From contig JABMPQ010000008.1 in NCBI GenBank assembly GCA_013202585.1, forward strand, positions 1-45,210: DNA of 45,210 nt. The letters are read 5' to 3'. Under the pieces are notes generated by a model. The model was given only the letters and a program-made list of their open reading frames with translations, had not been told where the DNA came from and made no database searches. The DNA is from Parcubacteria group bacterium (GTDB lineage: Bacteria > Patescibacteriota > JABMPQ01). The position numbers and the translations under genes were made by a program. Numbering within the stretch: position 1 is the first letter of the stretch; each line of letters starts with the position of its first letter. Positions 28,988 to 36,269 of this stretch are shown here, in pieces.

Positions 28988-29151
28988 GGGGCTATCACCA
29001 AGCACGCTTTCGTAACGAAATTTCTCAATTTCGGCCATAATCGTTTCAAAACCTTTTGGCTTATCTTAACAGATAGGCCGCAAGGTTTGCTCAACAATTC
29101 TGCTTCGAAATTGAGAAATTTCGTTACGAAAGCGTGCTTGGTGATAGCCCC
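28988..29151. repeat. Perfect 46-bp inverted repeat flanking a 72-nt centre with a nested hairpin
   Basis: 28988-29033 GGGGCTATCACCAAGCACGCTTTCGTAACGAAATTTCTCAATTTCG is the exact reverse complement of 29106-29151; inner stems 29049-29055/29082-29088 and 29058-29066/29071-29079. Confidence 0.97.
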
Positions 29152-29164
29152 ACAAGGAGGGAAC

Positions 29165-29560
29165 ATGAACAAACTAAAGGTTTTTTGGCGTGCGCACCAA
29201 AATAAAGTCATTCTGACAATCGGGGGAGTTTTACTGGCGATTGCCAGCTTCGGTGCTGGACGGCTAACAGTGCTAGAAAAATCAGAACCAGTGGTAATTG
29301 AGGATCCGGTTGAGCAAGTGAGTCAGTGTCCAAAATGTGCTGTTAATAAAGAAACGGCCGACGACGCCGAAGAAGAAGACGAGGACGAAGAGGAAGTAGA
29401 GCAAGGTGACTACGTCGCCAGCAAAAATGGCTCTAAGTATTACTTAACGACCTGCTCCGGCGCTAACCGAATAAAAGAGGAAAACAAGGTTTGGTTTGAC
29501 ACTGTCGATGAGGCCAAAGCCGAAGGTTACGAACCAGCCAAGAATTGTAAGGGACTTTAA
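29165..29560 (+). CDS. Membrane-anchored small protein with acidic linker and Ada-like Cys-containing C-terminal domain
   Basis: Start at ATG 29165 with SD AAGGAGGG directly after the inverted repeat; one TM helix, CPKC motif, acidic stretch, 'VASKNGSKYYLTTCSGANRIKEENKVWFDTVDEAKAEGYEPAKNC'. Confidence 0.75.
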   Translation: MNKLKVFWRAHQNKVILTIGGVLLAIASFGAGRLTVLEKSEPVVIEDPVEQVSQCPKCAVNKETADDAEEEDEDEEEVEQGDYVASKNGSKYYLTTCSGANRIKEENKVWFDTVDEAKAEGYEPAKNCKGL

Positions 29561-31929
29561 TGCCCGAATTACCCAAAAAATATAATATCGGTGAGCGCGA
29601 AAAGCACTGGCAAGACTTCTGGGCTAAGGAAGATGTTTTTGCTTTTGACGAGAAATCTGATAAGCCGATCTATTCGGTTGATACACCGCCGCCGTATGTC
29701 TCCGCTGACCACTTGCACACTGGTCATATCATGAGCTATTCGCAAGCTGAATTTGTCGTGCGCTACAAACGAATGCGCGGATTCAATGTTTACTACCCGA
29801 TGGGTTTTGACGATAATGGTCTGCCGACTGAGAGATTTGTCGAAAAAAAGCACAAGGTAAATAAGAAAACAATTTCCCGCCCCGATTTTATTAAGTTGTG
29901 CCTAGAGGAGACCAAGAAAGGAGCTGAGACTTATCGGAAATTATGGACTGACCTCGGCATCTCCGTCGATTGGTCAAAGACATATAGTACCATCAATGAT
30001 CTCTGCCAGCGCCGATCGCAGTGGAGCTTTATTGATCTATACAAAAAGGGGAAAATTCAACGCGCCAAAAAACCAATCCTCTGGTGCACCACTTGCCAAA
30101 CCGCTATTGCTCAGGCCGACCTGGACGCGGAAGAAAGAAAAGGCAAGATCGCCCACATCAAAGTTAAAGTAAAAGACACTAAAGAAGATCTGATCTTTGC
30201 CACTACTCGCCCCGAATTACTACCAGCTTGTATGGGTATTTCCGTTAATCCCGATGATAAACGCTATCAACATCTGATCGGCAAGACAGTTGTTTTGCCG
30301 CTGACTGGCCAGGAATTGGAACTGACGGCGGACAAGGAAGGCGTCGATCCGGAATTCGGTAGCGGCGTGGTATATTTCTGCTCCTACGGTGGGGGAGAAT
30401 GTATTGAGTGGATGTCCCGCCACCCGGAAGCTAAGCCGACCCACATTCTTGATCCTGGCGGTAAATTTAATAAGCTAGCTGGAAATTACGCTGGACTAAG
30501 TGTGGGCGAGGCGCGTAAAAAAATATTAGCTGATCTCGACAAGGCAGGAGCGCTCGTAAAAATCGAGTCGCTAAAAAACGTTACTCACGTCCACGAACGC
30601 TGTGGTACTGACGTTGAATATATCCCGACCGAGCAGTGGTTTATAAAGCTTCTGGATGATAAAGATAAGTTGCTGGAATTTGGCGCCAAGCTTAACTGGC
30701 ACCCGGCCGATATGGCCAAAAAATACGTTGATTGGGTAGAAAGCTTAAAATGGGACTGGTGTATTTCGCGCCAGCGCTACTACGGTGTACCCTTCCCGCT
30801 TTGGTACTGTAAAGAATGTCAGGAAGTTATTTTGCCAGAGGAAGACAAGTTGCCCGTCGATCCTTCGACTGATACACCCGACAAACCTTGTCCCAAGTGC
30901 GGCAGCAAAGAATTCACCCCTGAGCTAGACGTAATGGATACTTGGATGACTTCGTCAATGACCCCTTATATTATCCGTGACGTTGCTCAGGACGACCGGG
31001 TTTTCCCCAATACTTTACGTCCCCAAGCCTTTGAAATCATTCGCACTTGGCTGTTTTACTCAGTCGCCAAGGCTTACCTTCACGATGACAGTATTCCGTT
31101 TAAAGATGTCATGATCTCCGGTCACGGCTTGGATGAACACGGGCGGAAAATATCAAAAAGCTTGGGCAATTATGTAGAGCCAAGCGCTATTTTGGAAGAA
31201 TACGGAGCCGACGCTATCCGCTACTGGGCCACAGGCGCTTCTTTGGGTGCTAATATGCGCTATAGCGAAGAGGAAATCAAGAAGGGCAAAAAGACAGTTA
31301 ACAAACTCTGGAACGCAACTAAGTTCTGCCTGTCGCATTTTGAGGACTTAGATTTGGATAAGAAAGTCGAGCTCGAGCCAGCTGATCAGTGGGTCTTAGA
31401 TGAGCTTTATAATACTATTGTGAACGCTACGAAAGATTTTGATAATTACGAGTATTCCAAGGCGCGAAATAACACAGATGCCTTCTTCTGGCAGACATTC
31501 ACTGATAATTACTTAGAATTCATTAAATATCGACTGTATAACCAGGAAGAAGTGGGTGAGGAGTCGTTTGTAGCGGCTCAGCAAACGCTATACGTCTGCA
31601 TATCAGCCATTTTAAAGCTCTATGCGCCTATTATGCCCTTTATCACTGAAGAGCTCTATCAGGCTTATTTTAAAGATATTGATGGCGCTACTAGCATCCA
31701 TGTTTCGGCTTGGCCTGAGGCAAAGGGGGAGTGGAGCATGGACGAAAATAAGCGGCAAGAATTTATTGATGCACTAGATGTTATATGGAAAATACGAAAG
31801 TATAAATCCGACCAACAAATTTCATTAGGGAAAGAAATAGATGAATTTGCCGTTAAAAACAAAGATTTGCCCGAAAAATACTTCAAATTCATTGAAAAAG
31901 CAGCTAGAGTCAAAAAGTTGATAAAATAA
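29560..31929 (+). CDS. valS: Valyl-tRNA synthetase (short form)
   Basis: 'SVDTPPPYVSADHLHTGHIMSYSQAEFVVRYKRMRGFNVYYPMGFDDNGLPTERFVEK', 'WCISRQRYYGVPFPLWYC', 'KISKSLGNYVEP'. Confidence 0.95.
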   Translation: MPELPKKYNIGEREKHWQDFWAKEDVFAFDEKSDKPIYSVDTPPPYVSADHLHTGHIMSYSQAEFVVRYKRMRGFNVYYPMGFDDNGLPTERFVEKKHKVNKKTISRPDFIKLCLEETKKGAETYRKLWTDLGISVDWSKTYSTINDLCQRRSQWSFIDLYKKGKIQRAKKPILWCTTCQTAIAQADLDAEERKGKIAHIKVKVKDTKEDLIFATTRPELLPACMGISVNPDDKRYQHLIGKTVVLPLTGQELELTADKEGVDPEFGSGVVYFCSYGGGECIEWMSRHPEAKPTHILDPGGKFNKLAGNYAGLSVGEARKKILADLDKAGALVKIESLKNVTHVHERCGTDVEYIPTEQWFIKLLDDKDKLLEFGAKLNWHPADMAKKYVDWVESLKWDWCISRQRYYGVPFPLWYCKECQEVILPEEDKLPVDPSTDTPDKPCPKCGSKEFTPELDVMDTWMTSSMTPYIIRDVAQDDRVFPNTLRPQAFEIIRTWLFYSVAKAYLHDDSIPFKDVMISGHGLDEHGRKISKSLGNYVEPSAILEEYGADAIRYWATGASLGANMRYSEEEIKKGKKTVNKLWNATKFCLSHFEDLDLDKKVELEPADQWVLDELYNTIVNATKDFDNYEYSKARNNTDAFFWQTFTDNYLEFIKYRLYNQEEVGEESFVAAQQTLYVCISAILKLYAPIMPFITEELYQAYFKDIDGATSIHVSAWPEAKGEWSMDENKRQEFIDALDVIWKIRKYKSDQQISLGKEIDEFAVKNKDLPEKYFKFIEKAARVKKLIK

Positions 31930-31940
31930 CCCTTTTTTAT

Positions 31941-33128
31941 ATGTCCCGCCAAGACGCCCCCCCAATCTACCTCGACCACGCCGCGACCACGCCAGTTGAT
32001 CCGGAAGTTTTTGCCACCATGAAACCATACTTCACAGAGCATTACGGCAATCCCGCTTCAATTCACACGGTCGGGCAAAAAGCGATCATCGCTGTTGATG
32101 AGGCGCGTGAACAAGTAGCTGATTTTCTCGGCTGTAAAACGGGGGAGATCATTTTTACCTCCGGAGCCACCGAGAGCAATAATTTTGTTCTTAAAGGGGT
32201 GCTAGCAGCGGCCAAAATTCAGAAGCCGCATATTATTACTTCTACTATCGAACATCCCTGTATTCTTGATACTTGTCAGCACTTGGAGAAAAGGGGAGTG
32301 GAAGTGACCTATCTGCCCGTGGACAAAGAGGGGGTGCTGAACACTAAAAGTGTTCAAGAAGCAATCAAAGAAAATACTGTTCTCGTGACCATAATATATG
32401 CCAATAATGAAATTGGAACCATCCAACCGATCGCTGAAATAGGGGAAATCATTAAAAAAGCTAATCAAGAACGTAAAAACAAGATTATTTTTCACACCGA
32501 TGCCGTCCAAGCTATACAATATTTAGACTGTAATGTCAAGAAGCTGGGAGTTGATTTACTATCATTATCCGGCCATAAATTTTACGGACCAAAAGGAGTC
32601 GGGGTCTTATTTGTGAAAGAGGGGACGTTAATTGAGAAAATTCAGCATGGCGGCCACCAGGAGTATAATAAACGAGCGGGGACACTTAATGTGCCAGGGA
32701 TAGTTGGCTTAGGCAAAGCGACAGAATTAACTAGTAAAAATCGCGTCGCCGATAGTAAAAAACAGCAAAAATTACGTGATCTGTTAATCAACAGCATCCT
32801 AAAAAATATCCCCGATTCTCACTTAAACGGCTCAAATAAGCACCGATTACCCAATAATGCTAATATTAGATTCGATAAAATAGAAGGGGAGAGTATTATG
32901 CTACATCTAGACTTCGAAGGTATCGCCGTTTCTACTGGCTCCGCTTGCACCAGTGGCACTCTGGAGCCCTCTCATGTCCTCCTAGCCATCGGTGTTGCCA
33001 AAGAGCAGGCTCATGGTAGTATTAGGTTTACACTAGGAAAAGATACCTCCGAGGCTGACATTAAAAAAGTATTGGAGGTATTACCGCCGATAGTGAAAAA
33101 ATTACGTCAGATGTCACCTTTAAAGTAA
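31941..33128 (+). CDS. Cysteine desulfurase (NifS/IscS family)
   Basis: 'IYLDHAATTPVDPEVFATMKPYFTEHYGNPASIHTVGQKA', 'SLSGHKFYGPKGVGVLFVK', 'STGSACTSGTLEPSHVLLAIG'. Confidence 0.95.
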   Translation: MSRQDAPPIYLDHAATTPVDPEVFATMKPYFTEHYGNPASIHTVGQKAIIAVDEAREQVADFLGCKTGEIIFTSGATESNNFVLKGVLAAAKIQKPHIITSTIEHPCILDTCQHLEKRGVEVTYLPVDKEGVLNTKSVQEAIKENTVLVTIIYANNEIGTIQPIAEIGEIIKKANQERKNKIIFHTDAVQAIQYLDCNVKKLGVDLLSLSGHKFYGPKGVGVLFVKEGTLIEKIQHGGHQEYNKRAGTLNVPGIVGLGKATELTSKNRVADSKKQQKLRDLLINSILKNIPDSHLNGSNKHRLPNNANIRFDKIEGESIMLHLDFEGIAVSTGSACTSGTLEPSHVLLAIGVAKEQAHGSIRFTLGKDTSEADIKKVLEVLPPIVKKLRQMSPLK

Positions 33129-33153
33129 ATATATTTGAATTATTTTGAACGCC

Positions 33154-33264
33154 TGTGTTGTATTTTTTCGCAGCTGCGGGTATCTGAGGAGTCCCGACCT
33201 GCCTGCCGGCAGGCAGGTCTGATCGGGGGACGACGAGTTCCCGCAACAAAGAAAAAGCAACACA
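33154..33264. repeat. Foldback element containing a perfect 24-nt palindrome
   Basis: Outer TGTGTTG/CAACACA (33154-33160/33258-33264), TTTTTC/GAAAAA, TGCGGG/CCCGCA (33175-33180/33240-33245); palindrome GACCTGCCTGCCGGCAGGCAGGTC (33196-33219). Confidence 0.75.
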
Positions 33265-33293
33265 AAGACGCTCTGTAGATTAATAAAGCTATT

Positions 33294-33686
33294 ATGGCAA
33301 ACATATATTCCCAAAAAGTAATGGACCATTTCCGTGACCCGCATAACATGGGCTCGATTAAAGACCCTGATGGCGTGGGGGAGGTTGGTAACCCTTCTTG
33401 TGGCGATATAATGAAGTTATATATTAAAGTCGGCAAAAATGAAGCTGGAAAGGAAAAAATATCCGACATCAGTTTTGAAACTATGGGTTGTGCCGCCGCT
33501 ATTGCTACTTCCTCAATGATCACTGATATGGCTCTGGGTAAAACTTTGGCCGAAGCAATTGAAATAACGAACCAAAACATTGCTGAAAAACTGGACGGCC
33601 TGCCACCAACTAAAATGCATTGTTCTAACTTGGCGGCTGATGCCCTTAAAAAGGCAATCGCCGATTATAAATCTAAAAACAAATAA
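33294..33686 (+). CDS. Fe-S cluster assembly scaffold (IscU/NifU-N family)
   Basis: 'YSQKVMDHFRDPHNMGSIKDPDGVGEVGNPSCGDIMKLYIKV', 'ETMGCAAAIATSSMITDM', 'KMHCSNLAADALKKAI' (three conserved Cys). Confidence 0.94.
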   Translation: MANIYSQKVMDHFRDPHNMGSIKDPDGVGEVGNPSCGDIMKLYIKVGKNEAGKEKISDISFETMGCAAAIATSSMITDMALGKTLAEAIEITNQNIAEKLDGLPPTKMHCSNLAADALKKAIADYKSKNK

Positions 33687-33697
33687 TAATATATACC

Positions 33698-34717
33698 ATG
33701 ACCACACCTAATGAAGCTAAAAAGAAACGTAATTACCTCGCTTGGATCTTTGGCTGCCTCGGAGTTTTTGTGCTAGTTGGTAGTTTGGTTGCTAATCTAG
33801 TACTCAGCATCGTACTGCTAAGCGCAGACTATAGCCAGACCACAAGTTACGCCTCAGCTTATAACGAAAACTGCCTAGAAGGAACCTGCGAAAACGCCAA
33901 TAAAATCGTCGTGATTGATGTTAGTGGAACTTTGCTTTTCGACGATGGAGCCACTAGCCTTTTCAATCCGATGGCTCCAACCGTAGAATCAATCGGCCGG
34001 CAACTAGATCAAGCAGTTGACGATCCTGATGTCCAAGCTGTTATTCTTAATGTGAATAGCCCGGGCGGTAGCGTGACAGCTAGTGATTATTTGTATAATA
34101 AAGTGGTCAAGGCGCGGGAGTCTGGCTTAGTAGTTACCACTTATATCAAAGATATTGGTGCTTCTGGCGCTTATTATATGGCGGCTCCTTCCGATGCCAT
34201 TATGGCTAACCCAACTGCTTTAACTGGCTCTATTGGAGTAATAATCTCTACCTTAAATTACGAGGGTCTCTACGAGAAACTAGGTCTAAAAAGCGTGGTC
34301 TATAAATCTGGTGCCAGTAAAGATTTATTATCTTCAACCCGCGAACAGACGGAAGACGAGAAAAAAATCTTGCAGGGAATAGTAGATGAGACCCAGGAGC
34401 GCTTCTTGGGAATTGTTAAGGAAAATCGACCAGTAACTGACGGAAATGTAGCCACAATATCCGACGGACGTATTTTTACCGCTCAACAGGCTAAAGAAGT
34501 TAACTTAATTGATAGTACCGGCTATTTCCAGGATGCTTTAACTAAAACGGCAGAGACAGCTAATCTATCGGAATACTCAGTGGTTCAATACGAACAACCT
34601 TTCACTTTTGGTCAACTTTTTGGTGGTCTGGGAGCGCTGGTAAAAAATGATGTAGTAGGGGAATTGAAGAAAGAAATTTACTCTAATCGATCAGAGGTCC
34701 TTTATTTGTGGCAGTAG
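33698..34717 (+). CDS. sppA: Signal peptide peptidase SppA-like serine protease (S49)
   Basis: N-terminal TM helix; 'VQAVILNVNSPGGSVTASDYLYNKV', 'YIKDIGASGAYYMAAPSDAIMANPTALTGSIGVI'. Confidence 0.94.
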   Translation: MTTPNEAKKKRNYLAWIFGCLGVFVLVGSLVANLVLSIVLLSADYSQTTSYASAYNENCLEGTCENANKIVVIDVSGTLLFDDGATSLFNPMAPTVESIGRQLDQAVDDPDVQAVILNVNSPGGSVTASDYLYNKVVKARESGLVVTTYIKDIGASGAYYMAAPSDAIMANPTALTGSIGVIISTLNYEGLYEKLGLKSVVYKSGASKDLLSSTREQTEDEKKILQGIVDETQERFLGIVKENRPVTDGNVATISDGRIFTAQQAKEVNLIDSTGYFQDALTKTAETANLSEYSVVQYEQPFTFGQLFGGLGALVKNDVVGELKKEIYSNRSEVLYLWQ

Positions 34718-34768
34718 ATTTTTTAATAACTAGAGGCAGCTCATTGACAAAGGGGCAAGGAGGGACAA

Positions 34769-35126
34769 ATGATATTGGCAACACTCTGTTACCTCGTCAA
34801 AGGGCAGCCTATCACCGAAATCCTGCTAGGATTAAAAGTGAAGGAAGCTCTCGGGCAAGGTAAATACAATGGCCTGGGTGGGAAAAAGGAAGCGGGTGAG
34901 ACGATAGAGGTAACGGCCATCCGAGAAGTGTATGATGAGACAGGGAAATCGGTAAGAGTTAGAGAGCAAGACCTAGAAAAAGTCGCTGTCTTATATAGTC
35001 ATTTTCCAGCCAGAAGTGAATGGGATGCTGCCACGTGTTATAGCTGGAGAGAAGGTGAGAGTCGCCATGACCTTCGCTGATGACAACGAGACCGTTGATC
35101 AGATATCAGTGGAAACGTTGGTTTAG
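34769..35126 (+). pseudogene. MTH1-like NUDIX hydrolase with apparent internal deletion and frameshift
   Basis: Frame 2 (34769-35080) has 'YNGLGGKKEAGETIEVTAIREVYDETG' but loses homology after 'SEWDA'. A NUDIX-like tail 'LPRVIAGEKVRVAMTFADDNETVDQISVETLV*' continues in frame 3 to TAG 35124-35126. Confidence 0.6.
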
Positions 35127-35165
35127 ATGGACCTAAAAAAAACATGGCGAATAAGGAGTGGGAAG

Positions 35166-35390
35166 ATGGCCCAAAAAATGGCTTGTTGCGAGGAATCTCA
35201 ACGAGAAGATAGAGAACCCGTCGTTACTGATGTTCTTGAACATCCGTCATCGGGGGGAAGTGTCAAAGTGTCATTCACTTTACGATGCGCTCATTGCAAC
35301 CAAGTTGTTGCGAAAGTCCAAAACGTGTCTGGACGGGAACTTCGGAGACGACAAGCTTCGGCTACAACAACACCAACCCCTACCACGTGA
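35166..35390 (+). CDS. Small orphan protein with CxxC motif
   Basis: ATG 35166 with SD AAGGAG (35153-35158); 'MAQKMACCEESQRE...VKVSFTLRCAHCNQVVAKV'; followed by a strong terminator. Confidence 0.55.
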   Translation: MAQKMACCEESQREDREPVVTDVLEHPSSGGSVKVSFTLRCAHCNQVVAKVQNVSGRELRRRQASATTTPTPTT

Positions 35391-35399
35391 AAACGCACC

Positions 35400-35427
35400 G
35401 AGCAACCTCATTAGTTGCTCTTTTTTT
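35400..35427 (+). terminator. Rho-independent terminator
   Basis: GAGCAAC (35400-35406) / GTTGCTC (35414-35420) then TTTTTTT. Confidence 0.9.
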
Positions 35428-35429
35428 AT

Positions 35430-35508
35430 AAAGGGCTTCGCCCTTTGTTTACTTGTTCGCTCGCCCCGCAAGCTTGCGGGGGCAACTCCCTGCCTGCCGG
35501 CAGGCAGG
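35430..35508. repeat. Array of three consecutive perfect hairpins/palindromes
   Basis: AAAGGGC-TTC-GCCCTTT (35430-35446); CCCCGCAAGCTTGCGGGG (35464-35481); CCTGCCTGCCGGCAGGCAGG (35489-35508). Confidence 0.85.
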
Positions 35509-35705
35509 ACTGCGTAAATAAACTCCGACTTTAAAAGGGGACTACAAACATATTTTCCAGAAAGTTCACAAAATATTTCTCGCGAAAAACTAATTGCTCT
35601 TCGAGATATAACACATAACAGAGATACAAGCACCGCAGGGGACAACACCGCAAGCCCTAGCCCAAAGGAATATCTTACGTCGCACAATGTATGTTATCAG
35701 ACGTA

Positions 35706-36209
35706 TCATTCAGGATGGTGTTTAAAACCACGCTCCATATAACTTTTATACTTTCTCATTTGACTTCTAATATCTATTAAATGCTTAATTTCTTCTTTAG
35801 TATATGATCTCTTATACTTCTTGTGTTTATATACAATACCAACAGCCTCGACCCACAACTCAAAATCATATTTCTTTTTCGCTCTTAGCGGATACTGCTT
35901 GAAAAAAGGCATTACCTTATTGTAAACGTCATCTATATTTTGAATCCCATACCGCGCCTGCGAAATTATTTTCTTCTTTAGAATATAAATTTTCCCACAC
36001 TTAAGCGTATTTTTTATCCCATAAAGAATATTAATATCATCTTTTCTGACATTAATCGCAAAATACGGCAACCATCTATAATATGTCGGTTTACCTTCTC
36101 TTTCATACCTAGTCTCCTTGCGATAAGTTAAATAAAAACAGCCTTCGCCATCAACAAAGCCTGCGATATAATCACCGGGTAATTTGTCCCCTCCTTTTAC
36201 CATTAACAC
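35706..36209 (-). CDS. Free-standing LAGLIDADG homing-endonuclease-like protein
   Basis: 'LPGDYIAGFVDGEGCFYLTY' LAGLIDADG motif and 'FELWVEAVGIVYKHKKY...EEIKHLIDIRSQM'; strong SD on the minus strand (GAGGAGGGG). Confidence 0.88.
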   Translation of the reverse strand: MLMVKGGDKLPGDYIAGFVDGEGCFYLTYRKETRYEREGKPTYYRWLPYFAINVRKDDINILYGIKNTLKCGKIYILKKKIISQARYGIQNIDDVYNKVMPFFKQYPLRAKKKYDFELWVEAVGIVYKHKKYKRSYTKEEIKHLIDIRSQMRKYKSYMERGFKHHPE

Positions 36210-36269
36210 TCCCCTCCTCTACTATGAAATTTGACTAATTATACATATTGATGTGTAATATTATTTCCC

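Noticed and set aside
29087-29164. N-terminal extension of the 29087..29560 ORF
   Set aside because: Extension reads through the inverted repeat; ATG 29165 has a consensus SD and begins a typical TM anchor.
28984-29211. 75-aa minus-strand ORF across the inverted repeat
   Set aside because: Shares 'KLRNFVTKACLVIAP' with the opposite strand only because of the perfect inverted repeat; not a gene.
33061-33580. Minus-strand ORFs containing SDLPAGRQVGTP / CLPAGRSGLL / ACRQAGRDSSD
   Set aside because: They are frame readings of the palindromic repeat and of the antisense strand of iscU/iscS; no independent coding evidence.
35464-35508. Possible CRISPR-like repeat array
   Set aside because: The hairpins differ in sequence from each other and there are no regularly spaced identical repeats; no cas genes in the window.
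35280-35687. 135-aa minus-strand ORF through the palindrome and the tract 3' of the endonuclease
   Set aside because: No convincing start or SD, runs antisense through a strong terminator and several hairpins, and contains the palindrome-derived 'LPAGRQG'; not treated as a CDS.
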